Below are positions 35,938 through 43,940 of a stretch of 64,000 bases of DNA, one piece after another. The DNA lies in contig NZ_CP017241.1 of NCBI RefSeq assembly GCF_001908375.1, positions 1,057,001 to 1,121,000 of the forward strand, in the 5' to 3' direction. A program made the translations under genes and the position numbers. Position 1 is the first letter of the stretch. Every line of letters begins with the position of its first letter. Source of the stretch: Rhizobium etli 8C-3. Lineage in GTDB: Bacteria; Pseudomonadota; Alphaproteobacteria; Rhizobiales; Rhizobiaceae. The notes beneath the pieces were generated by a model. The model saw only the letters and a list, made by a program, of their open reading frames with translations. It was not told the DNA's origin and made no database searches.

Positions 35938-36726
35938 ATGGCTTCCGATACCCATGGAAAATTCATCTGGTGCGAACTGATGACGGCGGACACCGAGGCT
36001 GCCGCCCGCTTCTACAGCTCTGTCGTCGGCTGGACGACGAAAGAGATGCCGATGGAGGATCTTCCTTCTCCCTACACCATCTTCGAGGCGTCAGGTCGCG
36101 GCGTCGCCGGCATGATGACCTTTCCGGCCGAGCTGGAAGGGCAGGGCATTCCGCCGAACTGGACAGGCTATGTCTGTGTCGACGATGTCGACCAAACCGC
36201 GAAGGATTTCGAGGCGAACGGCGGCCAGATCCGCCGCCCCCCGCAAGACATCCCGACCATCGGCCGCTTCGCCGTCGTCGCTGATCCACACGGCGCCGTC
36301 CTATGCATCATGACTCCTTTGCCGATGGAGGGCGATAGCGGCTGGGAGCCGGAAATGAATACGCCCGGCCACGTCGGCTGGCACGAACTGATGGCCGGTA
36401 ATATGGAGGAAGCGTTCACTTTCTACTCGAAGGTCTTCGGCTGGACCAAGGACCACGATTTCGACATGGGCGAGATGGGCGCCTACCGCATCTTCGCCGA
36501 ACATGGAAAACAGATCGGCGGCATGATGACCAAACCCGCCAATGTGCCGATGTGCTATTGGGGCTATTACTTCAATGTGCCCGGGATCGACAGCGCTATC
36601 GAACGCGTCAATGCGGGCGGCGGCAAGGTAATCGTCGGTCCGATGGAAGTGCCCGGCGGCAGCTGGATCATCAATGCGACGGACCCGCAGGGCGCTTTCT
36701 TCTGTCTCGTCGCGCCGGGCCGCTGA
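35938..36726 (+). CDS. VOC family protein with two glyoxalase-like domains
   Basis: A 262-residue protein with two vicinal-oxygen-chelate modules. Module 1 starts FIWCELMTADTEAAARFYSSVVGW and module 2 starts HVGWHELMAGNMEEAFTFYSKVFGW, each with the typical FY...GW. The second module keeps His and Glu at likely metal positions (GWHEL). AAAGGAAAAAG precedes the ATG. It ends the MarR-facing cassette. It could be a dioxygenase-like or glyoxalase-like enzyme, or a binding protein. Confidence 0.8.
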   Translation: MASDTHGKFIWCELMTADTEAAARFYSSVVGWTTKEMPMEDLPSPYTIFEASGRGVAGMMTFPAELEGQGIPPNWTGYVCVDDVDQTAKDFEANGGQIRRPPQDIPTIGRFAVVADPHGAVLCIMTPLPMEGDSGWEPEMNTPGHVGWHELMAGNMEEAFTFYSKVFGWTKDHDFDMGEMGAYRIFAEHGKQIGGMMTKPANVPMCYWGYYFNVPGIDSAIERVNAGGGKVIVGPMEVPGGSWIINATDPQGAFFCLVAPGR

Positions 36727-36906
36727 CCTCGCAGCAATTCCCGGAAATGGCGAATCGAGATACGGAAATTGATCGGCGGCGGCCCTGGAAGCGGGGCTGC
36801 CCTTCCGTTTGAGCGTCAAAATCCGTCCCGCTAATATCTTGATTTTATTCAAATTTTACCATTCAAACCCGAAGAGCGCCCGGCAAGGTTAAACCTTCCT
36901 GAACAT

Positions 36907-37782
36907 TTGGGTGGATGCATAATCAGCTATATCTGCGTGGTTACGGGAGCCGACGCAGACAAGTTCAATGTTTCGCCAACCGGTGCGGTGACCTTCAAGA
37001 CTTCACCGAATTTCGAGGCTCCGACCGATGCCGCCGGCAACAATGTCTACGACATCATCGTGCACGCCACCGATGGGATCGCCGATACGACAAAGGCGGT
37101 CGCGATCACGGTCACGAACCTTGCGGAGGCTTCTCCGCTATCCGTCAACGAGGCGGCCAGCCTGACCGGGCGATATGCGTTCGCTGACAACACCGGCTCG
37201 CCGAACAGCATCAATTTGTTGCGAGCCTGTCGGTCAGCCACAGCTTGGAAAGTGTCCATTCCACGAACTTCGATGATTGGCTCTCCAACAGCGCAGCGCT
37301 GTCACAGGCAATCCAAGTGCCGGCGATGTCGGCCTTTACATCTTCCGGGTGACTGCCGCCGATTCCCAGCGCAGCCAGCAGTCGACCTATGTTGCTTTCA
37401 GCGCGATCGAGGATGGGGGCACGACCTATTCCATCACCAACAACGGCAACGGAAATGAGAACGGCTTGGCCTGGGTCAACGCATCTAGCTCGGGCGGCGA
37501 TCTGACCTTCATCAACAGCAATCTGAACGGCGCCTTGAATGCAGGTGGAGGGGACGATGTGGTGATCGGCTCCGGCAATCCCGAGACGGTAAACGGCGGC
37601 TCCGATCATGATGCGCTTTATGGCATCGGCGGAGGCGACATGCTTTATGGCGGCGGTTCCACAGACTTCATTGACGGTGGAGACGGAAATGGCACGATGT
37701 CGCGGTGCTTCAAAACTATACGTCGACTGTGAAGATCATCTACGATGACGATCATCACTCGACCACGACGCCGGTCGCTTGA
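36907..37782 (+). pseudogene. Remnant of an RTX/cadherin-like secreted protein, frameshifted
   Basis: Coding traces run through successive frames. About 36943-37200 encodes a cadherin-like repeat (VTGADADKFNVSPTGAVTF...YDIIVHATDGIADTTKAVAITVTNLAE). About 37203-37300 in another frame gives HQFVASLSVSHSLE. About 37298-37690 in a third gives TGNPSAGDVGLYIFRVTAAD and RTX nonapeptides (GGGDDVVIGSG, GGSDHDALYG, GGGDMLYGGG). From 37696 the first frame resumes with DVAVLQNYTSTVKIIYDDD to a stop at 37782. Three frameshifts and a missing 5' end mark a dead gene. The ancestor was probably a calcium-binding type I secretion substrate. Confidence 0.8.
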
Positions 37783-37820
37783 CGGGCGCCCCGTTTCGGT
37801 CTTGGTAGGGTTGAACCTGG

Positions 37821-37842
37821 AAAAGGCGCTTCGGCGCCTTTT
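37821..37842. terminator. Bidirectional UUCG terminator
   Basis: AAAAGGCGC-TTCG-GCGCCTTTT is a perfect nine-base stem with the stable UUCG tetraloop, T-rich on both strands. It lies 12 bases downstream of the minus-strand GGDEF gene stop and 38 bases after the RTX remnant stop, so it serves both directions. Confidence 0.9.
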
Positions 37843-37854
37843 CTGCGTTCTGCT

Positions 37855-38616
37855 TCACGCCGCGGGAAGCCTTGCAATCGCGATCGGCTCGCCATCCTCC
37901 GTCTCGCTGTCGAACGCCATCTCATCTGCAAGCTGTCGGATCCTGTTGAAATCCTCCGGCCCCTCAAAGAGGGCGCCGCCGAGCTTGATCTTGAGGTCAA
38001 GCGGTGCTTCCTCGGTCTCGAAGGCGGCCTGCGAGACCCGCCTGCGGATGCGGGCGCCGATGTCCTGGGCGTTTTCGGGAGTGGCGCCGGGCAAGAAGAT
38101 GCCGAGCTCGTTCGAGGCGAGGCGGGCGACGAGGTCGCCGCTTCTGACCGAACTCTTGATGATGTCGGCCAGCGATAGCATCACCGTGTCGGCCCATTGC
38201 GGGCCGTAGCGGCGGCTGATTGCGTCGAGCGTCTCGATGACGACGGCGATCATGATGCCGCCGGTATCCGTGGCGATCTTCCGGCGGCGCTCGGAATAGT
38301 TCTGCATCGCGGCGGCAAAGGCGGTGCCGTTGAGCGCATTCGTCACCGGATCATGGCGAGTTACATGGTTCATCTTGGTGCGCAGCGCCGCAAGCTCCGA
38401 CTTTTGCAGCTGAAGCGCCAGAAGCAGCGGAAATGCAACAAGGAACGAAATTGGAGGGATGCTCACAAATCCTACCAAAAATGGTTTATCCGGGACTAGA
38501 AGGTTTAAGATAAGTAAAACACCGAGCGATCCTGCCATGCAGAACGATGCGCCAAATGCGGCGAGCAGCAAGGCGGGTTTTATTGTGGCTGGGGAGTAAC
38601 GGTTAATAAAAATCAT
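37855..38616 (-). CDS. Membrane protein with degenerate GGDEF domain
   Basis: A 253-residue protein with two N-terminal hydrophobic helices (about 14-35 and 45-67) followed by a GGDEF-like domain. RHDPVTNALNGTAFAAAM is the domain start. The active-site loop reads ARLASNELGIFLPG, so GGDEF is replaced by ASNEL, and the catalytic glycines and acidic residues are lost. It is therefore unlikely to make cyclic di-GMP and could be a receptor or scaffold. It lies between two pseudogenes and has its own terminator. Confidence 0.8.
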   Translation of the reverse strand: MIFINRYSPATIKPALLLAAFGASFCMAGSLGVLLILNLLVPDKPFLVGFVSIPPISFLVAFPLLLALQLQKSELAALRTKMNHVTRHDPVTNALNGTAFAAAMQNYSERRRKIATDTGGIMIAVVIETLDAISRRYGPQWADTVMLSLADIIKSSVRSGDLVARLASNELGIFLPGATPENAQDIGARIRRRVSQAAFETEEAPLDLKIKLGGALFEGPEDFNRIRQLADEMAFDSETEDGEPIAIARLPAA

Positions 38617-38780
38617 GGGGTGGCATACTCATTAGGGATGAGTGTCAAGCTAACCGTGAGCGCAACAAGTACCGGTTAAAAAATCCTGTAAAATTGTTAT
38701 TTTAGAGGCCTCATGGATTAACTGTCTTCGCAGGGAGACGGCTGGGCAATATTTCCCGCTACTGAGCGCCCCAGGAAACG

Positions 38781-38809
38781 AAAAAAGCGGCCGCGTCGTG
38801 CGGTCGCTT
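38781..38809 (-). terminator. Terminator of the transglutaminase-like pseudogene
   Basis: A ten-base stem with one mismatch, AAGCGGCCGC with GCGGTCGCTT, around a five-base loop. On the minus strand it ends in a run of six T. It lies just downstream of the remnant's stop at 38831-38833, showing that the original gene's end is preserved. Confidence 0.75.
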
Positions 38810-38830
38810 CGGACATCCTGCGTTCTGGTC

Positions 38831-39215
38831 TCAGTGTGCCGCGCCTTCGCCCGGTGCGACCTTTTCCAGCGGCATGCGCGAGGCAACCTGCTTGTTGCCG
38901 GCCCGCAGCTCGTGCAGATATCCCTTGCCGTCGGCGATTGAAAAGGGCGGCTGGTAGTCGGGCAGGCGGCTGTCGGGTAGCACCGGGTCGCGCTTGTTGT
39001 CGAGGATGAACTAGTTGCCATCGACGGCAACCGAAAGCACCGCATGATAGAAGTGACGCTTCTGGTCGAAGAGCACGACGACACATGTCCTTCATGTCGA
39101 CGCCCTCGGCGCGCAGTGCTGCCATCTTCAGGATCGCACCGGGCTCTTATCTGTTCGCGATCGCCGGCAGCGGCAACCTGAACCTGCTGGGTGTTGCGCC
39201 GAAGGTGTTTTGAGG
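38831..39215 (-). pseudogene. Remnant of a transglutaminase-like cysteine peptidase (BTLCP-like)
   Basis: Minus-strand traces read ILKMAALRAEGVDMKDM, then after a +1 shift near 39083 VVLFDQKRHFYHAVLSVAVDGN, a TAG at 39011-39013, and FILDNKRDPVLPDSRLPDYQ...MPLEKVAPGEGAAH to a stop at 38831. A TAA also lies at 39147-39149. HAVLSVAVDG-x-FILDN matches the His and Asp-Asn part of bacterial transglutaminase-like cysteine proteinases; the catalytic Cys half is missing. TGG-to-TAG would explain one stop. The family assignment is moderate; the loss of function is clear. Confidence 0.65.
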
Positions 39216-39299
39216 CCTTTTGCTCGCTTGGCCACGGAGGCTGGGCGGTCAACGACGACCCGCTGACGTCTGCAGCAACCGCTCCTTTTGCTCCGGCGA

Positions 39300-40841
39300 T
39301 CAGCCCTTCGGCAAATCTTCCCCACCTCCTGCCGACGCAAAGAACCCCTCGGGGTCTTCCACTTCCACCAGCCGTCGCTTTTCGATGAGCCAGAACCGGT
39401 TGCCAACCGCGCGCACGAAGCTGCGGTCGTGGGAAACGAGCAGGCTGCTTGCCCTATGCGCGATCAGCTCGTTTTCCAGCGCTTCCTGCCCGTCGATGTC
39501 GAGATGGTTGGTGGGTTCGTCAAGCAGATAGAAGTTCGGGTTGGACAGCCGGAGCACCAGCATGCCGAGCCTTGCCTTCTGCCCGCCGGAAAGTTGGCCG
39601 ATGGGGCGGCCTTGCATTTCGATTGACATGCCGGCGCCCGCCAACAGTGCGCGCGCCCGCACGTCACCGACATCGAAGCGGCGGATGATGATGCCCATCG
39701 GCGTATCGACATCGCGCAGGTCGGCAAGCGCCTGGTCGCCGTAGCCGAGCGCCAGCGAAGGCGTGGCCTTGATGCCGTTCCGGGCCGTCTCCGGGTTCGC
39801 AATCGCTTGGCGCAACATGGCGATCAGCCGCGTCTTGCCGGTGCCGTTTTCGCCGAGCAGCACGATCCGGTCTCCCTGGCAGATGAACTGCCTGCCGGTC
39901 TTGAAGAGCAGCGTGCCGTCTGGCGCCTCTACCGCCGCATCCAAGAGCGTCACCAGCACCTTGGCATGCGTGCCGCGATTGGCAAGCCGGATCGCACCGG
40001 CTGAACGCTCCATATGCGCGGGTTTCGCCGCATCCTCGAGTTTCTCGGCGCGCTGCTTCAAGTGCTTGGTCTTGACGACGAGAAGGTCGCTGCCGGAATT
40101 GATGCCGATATTGTTGAGCTTGGCGGCCTGCTTGCGCAGTTGCTCGGACGTCTTCATGTCGCGATCGTAGCGGCGCGCATCCGCCGCATCGAGCTCGTCG
40201 ATTGAAGTCCGCGCCCGGGAATAGGGCAGGGCGAAGATGTGCGATTGCTCCGGACGCAGGAAGAGCGTGCGGTTCGTCACGGCGTCGAGGAAGGCGCGGT
40301 CATGGCTGGCCAGAATCACCACCACGTCGCGGGGGAGGCCATTCAGCCATTCCTCCAGCCGTGCGATCTTGCCGAGATCAAGATGGTTGGTCGGCTCGTC
40401 GAGCAACAGGAGGTCGGGTTCGGTCACCCATACGCGGGCAAGCATCGCCAGGCGCTGCCATCCGCCGCTGAGCGCCGAGAGCCAACGCCAGCGCAATTCC
40501 TCCGGTACCTGCAGAGATCCCAGCACGACATCGACGCGCCAGCTCTCCGTTTCCGCCTGCTCCGGAGCGAGCGCATCGAGAACGGCCTCGTAGAATGGCT
40601 TGGCCAACAGGGCAGGAGGCACATTCTGCTCGACATGACCGATCGTCAGCCCGCGCGCCCGAGTGATTTCGCCTTCGCTCGGCTCCAGCGTGCCGGCCAC
40701 GCAGCGCAATAGCGTGGATTTTCCGCGGCCGTTGGCGGCCACGATGCCAATGCGGTCGCCGGCATTGACGACGAGATTGAGCTTGGAAAACAGCGGGCTC
40801 GACAAGGTCATGCCGAGATTGCGAATATTGAGGAGGGTCAT
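39300..40841 (-). CDS. ABC-F family ATPase
   Basis: A 513-residue soluble ABC-F protein with two nucleotide-binding domains and no membrane domain. Walker A motifs are AANGRGKSTLL (about 35) and GENGTGKTRLI. Signatures are LSGGW and LSGGQ, and Walker B is LLLLDEPTNHLD and YLLDEPTNHLD. ABC-F proteins act on ribosomes, as translation factors or antibiotic-resistance proteins. The linker (about 210-280, RYDRDMKTSEQLRKQAAKLNN...) is charged and helical, as expected for the P-site tRNA interaction motif. The subfamily was not determined. Confidence 0.9.
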   Translation of the reverse strand: MTLLNIRNLGMTLSSPLFSKLNLVVNAGDRIGIVAANGRGKSTLLRCVAGTLEPSEGEITRARGLTIGHVEQNVPPALLAKPFYEAVLDALAPEQAETESWRVDVVLGSLQVPEELRWRWLSALSGGWQRLAMLARVWVTEPDLLLLDEPTNHLDLGKIARLEEWLNGLPRDVVVILASHDRAFLDAVTNRTLFLRPEQSHIFALPYSRARTSIDELDAADARRYDRDMKTSEQLRKQAAKLNNIGINSGSDLLVVKTKHLKQRAEKLEDAAKPAHMERSAGAIRLANRGTHAKVLVTLLDAAVEAPDGTLLFKTGRQFICQGDRIVLLGENGTGKTRLIAMLRQAIANPETARNGIKATPSLALGYGDQALADLRDVDTPMGIIIRRFDVGDVRARALLAGAGMSIEMQGRPIGQLSGGQKARLGMLVLRLSNPNFYLLDEPTNHLDIDGQEALENELIAHRASSLLVSHDRSFVRAVGNRFWLIEKRRLVEVEDPEGFFASAGGGEDLPKG

Positions 40842-41288
40842 GATCGTTCTCTGGTCTCGACCGCGCGATCATCCATCGAGGGCTCCCGGGCCATCTTCGA
40901 TGCGATGTGTCAGCGGTGAATGGATAGTCTCAGACGCTCAAGCGACAAAGCTTGGCGCCGCGGGCCACATGGGCCGACCAGAAGAGAGGTTTTGCGAGAA
41001 ACGGTCCCTGGTCAGCCCTGCAAACGCATTTGCAGGGCGTCGACGGGGCCGCGCTGCCGGTTGAACCGGAAATAGTAATTATGCACGCGACCCTCCTTCC
41101 TCTTAGAGTGCAGGCGTTGAAATATCATCGCCCTTGCCTGAATGCAACCATGGCGGCCGCCATCGGGCCTGTTACTAATAGCGCCGCACCGAGTGCGACA
41201 CGTTGCTCTTCGCGGCCGAACTTGCGCAGGACGGGCTTGCTGCTATAAGCGGCCCGACCGGTTAAGTCTTGAAGTAGGAGCAACGACC
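40842..41288. other. 447-base intergenic stretch
   Basis: This gap separates the divergent ABC-F and yjdM genes. No convincing gene, hairpin, repeat or recognisable operator was seen. Both promoters must lie within it. Confidence 0.5.
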
Positions 41289-41591
41289 ATGGCGGGCAAT
41301 GACGACGAGTACGTCTATGACGAAGTAACGGGTGAATGGCGCCCGGCTTCGGAATTGACTGCCGCCGCGCAGGTGGCCGCCGAGGTCCGCGACTCTGCCG
41401 GAAACGTCCTCAAGGACGGCGATTCCGTCACGCTCATCAAGGATCTGAAGGTCAAGGGCGCCAATCAGACGCTGAAGCAGGGCACCGTCATAAGGTCGAT
41501 CCGGCTGACGGACGACCCGGAAGAGATCGACTGTCGCCACGATACCATCAAGGGCCTTGTTCTGCGCACGGAATTCGTTCGCAAGCGTTGA
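41289..41591 (+). CDS. YjdM/PhnA-like protein without the zinc ribbon
   Basis: A 100-residue protein matching the C-terminal domain of YjdM (formerly PhnA): RDSAGNVLKDGDSVTLIKDLKVKGANQTLKQGTVIRSIRL and DCRHDTIKGLVLRTEFVRK. Typical YjdM has an N-terminal four-cysteine zinc ribbon, and here only a short DEYVYDEVTGEW lead replaces it. The family's old link to phosphonate use is not supported by genetics. AGTAGGAG precedes the ATG. Confidence 0.8.
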   Translation: MAGNDDEYVYDEVTGEWRPASELTAAAQVAAEVRDSAGNVLKDGDSVTLIKDLKVKGANQTLKQGTVIRSIRLTDDPEEIDCRHDTIKGLVLRTEFVRKR

Positions 41592-41702
41592 GGATCACTC
41601 GGCGAGCCAGGCATGATATAACCTCATAGCAGCTCCTCTGCCCGGCAGCAAAGAGCAGGCTAAGCTGCCGAATGCCCACCATTTGGCATCTGCCTCCGCG
41701 AC

Positions 41703-43268
41703 CTACCGCTTCAAACTCCCCAGAATGCCCCGCACCAGCGCCCGGCCGACCTGCGTCGCAACCGTCCGCGCCACGCTTTTCATCGCCGCCTCGACGACTG
41801 TCTCTCGCTGATAGCCGGACGAACGTCCGCGCGATTGACTGCGGCTCGGCTGTTCGTCATCGCTGCCGAAGCCGGGCAGCGTCCAGCCAGAGGCCGTGCC
41901 GGCACTCGTCTGCTGCGCTTCGGCCTCCTCCTGCGCCCGCTTGGCGGCTTCCGCTTCGGCAGCCTTCCTCGCGCGGGCGGCGAGCATTTCGAAAGCGGAG
42001 TCGCGGTCGACATCCTCGTCATAGATGCCAAGTACCGGGCTCCGGTCCATGATCTGACGGCGTTCCGCTTCCGTTACCGGGCCGACGCGGCCCGATGGCG
42101 GGCGGATCAGTGTGCGCTCGACGATCGATGGCGCGCCCTTGGTCTCCAGCGTCGAAACCAGCGCCTCGCCGGTGCCGAGATTGGTGATCACGGTGGCGCA
42201 ATCGAAGGCCGGATTGGGGCGGAAGGTGTCGGCGGCTGTCCTTACCGCCTTCTGCTCTCGCGGTGAGTAGGCGCGAAGAGCATGCTGCACGCGGTTGCCG
42301 AGCTGGGCGAGGACTGTTTCGGGCACGTCGAGCGGGTTCTGCGTGACGAAATAGACGCCGACGCCCTTCGAACGGATCAGCCGCACGACCTGCTCGACGC
42401 GCTCGGTCAAGACACGCGGGGCGTCGTTGAAGAGCAGATGCGCCTCGTCGAAGAAGAAGACGAGCTTCGGCTTGTCCGGATCGCCGACTTCCGGCAACTC
42501 TTCGAAAAGCTCGGAAAGCAACCAGAGCAGAAAGGTGGCGTAGAGCCTGGGGTTCATCATCAGCTTGTCGGCGGCAAGCACCGAAATCTGGCCATAGCCG
42601 TTAGTGCTGGTGCGCATGATATCGGTGATTTTCAACGCCGGTTCACCGAAGAAATGCTCGGCCCCCTGCTGTTCGAGGACGAGCAGCGCACGCTGGATCG
42701 ATCCGATGGACGCCTTGGAGATCAAGCCGAACTGGCTGGAAAGCTCGCTCGCATTCTCGCCCATGTAGTTCAGCAGCGAGGAGAAATCCTTGAGGTCGAG
42801 CAGCGGCAGGCCCGCCTGGTCGGCAATCTTGAAGGCGATATTGATGACGCCCTCCTGTGGCTCGGAGGCATCCATGAGGCGGGCCAGAAGAAGCGGCCCC
42901 ATTTCGGCGATCGTGGTGCGGACACGGTGGCCTTTCTCGCCGAAGAGATCCCAGAAGATCACCGGGAACTGGTCGAATCCGTAATCGGCAAAGCCGATCT
43001 GCTCAGCCCGCTTGGTGAGGAAATCCTTTGCCTCGCCCTTGGCGCCAATGCCGGAAAGGTCGCCCTTGATGTCGGCGGCAAAGACCGGGACGCCGGCCTT
43101 GGAAAAGCCTTCCGCCAGCACCTGCAGCGTCACGGTCTTGCCGGTGCCGGTCGCGCCCGTCACCAGGCCGTGGCGGTTGCCGAATTTCAGGTCGAGATAT
43201 TCCGGCTTGTTGATACTGTCGTCCGGATTGCGGCTGGCGCCGATGAAAATCTTGCCTTCCTCGAGCAT
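41703..43268 (-). CDS. HerA-like ATPase (DUF853, YjgR type)
   Basis: A 521-residue P-loop ATPase of the HerA/FtsK-like superfamily. Walker A is LVTGATGTGKTVTL (about 33-46), Walker B is KLVFFFDEAHLLF, and the arginine-rich VRTAADTFRPNP follows. The C-terminus (about 410-480) has an alanine- and glutamate-rich coiled region and a low-complexity linker. ATG 43268 was chosen for GGGAG nine bases upstream and the family start LEEGKIFIGAS. Related proteins are annotated as helicase HerA-like; the biological role is unknown. Confidence 0.85.
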   Translation of the reverse strand: MLEEGKIFIGASRNPDDSINKPEYLDLKFGNRHGLVTGATGTGKTVTLQVLAEGFSKAGVPVFAADIKGDLSGIGAKGEAKDFLTKRAEQIGFADYGFDQFPVIFWDLFGEKGHRVRTTIAEMGPLLLARLMDASEPQEGVINIAFKIADQAGLPLLDLKDFSSLLNYMGENASELSSQFGLISKASIGSIQRALLVLEQQGAEHFFGEPALKITDIMRTSTNGYGQISVLAADKLMMNPRLYATFLLWLLSELFEELPEVGDPDKPKLVFFFDEAHLLFNDAPRVLTERVEQVVRLIRSKGVGVYFVTQNPLDVPETVLAQLGNRVQHALRAYSPREQKAVRTAADTFRPNPAFDCATVITNLGTGEALVSTLETKGAPSIVERTLIRPPSGRVGPVTEAERRQIMDRSPVLGIYDEDVDRDSAFEMLAARARKAAEAEAAKRAQEEAEAQQTSAGTASGWTLPGFGSDDEQPSRSQSRGRSSGYQRETVVEAAMKSVARTVATQVGRALVRGILGSLKR

Positions 43269-43460
43269 GAAGCAGTTCTCCCTTCGGCCGATCCGCCGCT
43301 TGCGTGAAATGCGGAGATAGCAACAACCCGCATTCATCTTACTATCGTCCTCCTGTTATAAGCAGGGACCAGGATGCCGACAACTGTTTGCATTGAAAGC
43401 AAATCCGGGGAAAATGCCGGCTCTCGCGGCGCGGCTTGAGTTGCGGACGAAACTCTAATA

Positions 43461-43476
43461 ACGTTGACGTCAACGT
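43461..43476. promoter_or_regulatory. Perfect palindrome upstream of glycine-rich gene
   Basis: ACGTTGACGTCAACGT is an exact 16-bp palindrome 21 bases before the following start codon, overlapping the expected promoter-to-leader region. A third half-site (CGTCAA) continues to 43478. It looks like an operator, but the cognate regulator was not identified. Confidence 0.5.
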
Positions 43477-43497
43477 CAAAATAACGGGAGACTGATG

Positions 43498-43887
43498 ATG
43501 AATGAAGTTGTGACCCAGATTGCCGATCGCGTGGGCATCGCGCCCGATCTGGCGGAGAAGGCGCTCGGCATGATGCTCGGCTTCCTGCAGCGTGAAGGGG
43601 ATGATGCAGCAGTCGCCAAGATGATCGAAGCCATCCCCGGCGGCGCCGATCTCGTCGCCCAGTATAACGGCGAAGGTGCCGGCGGCGGTCTGCTCGGCGG
43701 TTTGATGGGTGCGCTCGGCGGGGGCGGAATCATGGGCCTTGGCCAGCAGCTGATGAGCCAGGGCCTCGGCATGGGCGAAATCACTTCGCTTGCCAAGGAA
43801 ACTATCGCCATTGCCAAGCAACATGCCGGCGAAGAAGTCGTCGACGAGGTCGTCGCCTCGGTGCCGGGATTGAGCCAGTTCGTTTGA
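43498..43887 (+). CDS. Glycine-rich small protein of unknown function
   Basis: A 129-residue protein. Residues 1-50 are helical (NEVVTQIADRVGIAPDLAEKALGMMLGFLQREGDDAAVAKMIEAIPG). A flexible glycine-rich centre follows (GEGAGGGLLGGLMGALGGGGIMGLGQQLM), then an amphipathic C-terminal helix (EITSLAKETIAIAKQHAGEEVVDEVVASVPG). This resembles DUF2780/DUF2267-like proteins, but the assignment is loose. ATG 43498 has GGGAG seven bases upstream. A perfect palindrome lies before it and a strong terminator after it, so it is a single-gene unit. Confidence 0.7.
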   Translation: MNEVVTQIADRVGIAPDLAEKALGMMLGFLQREGDDAAVAKMIEAIPGGADLVAQYNGEGAGGGLLGGLMGALGGGGIMGLGQQLMSQGLGMGEITSLAKETIAIAKQHAGEEVVDEVVASVPGLSQFV

Positions 43888-43904
43888 TCGGGTCATTTCG
43901 AACG

Positions 43905-43940
43905 AAACCCCGCTTCCACAGGCGAAGCGGGGTTTTTATT
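43905..43940. terminator. Rho-independent terminator after glycine-rich gene
   Basis: AAACCCCGCTTC pairs perfectly with GAAGCGGGGTTT around a seven-base loop and is followed by TTATTT on the plus strand. It lies 18 bases after the stop and overlaps the last codon of convergent zwf, so it may serve both. Confidence 0.9.
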
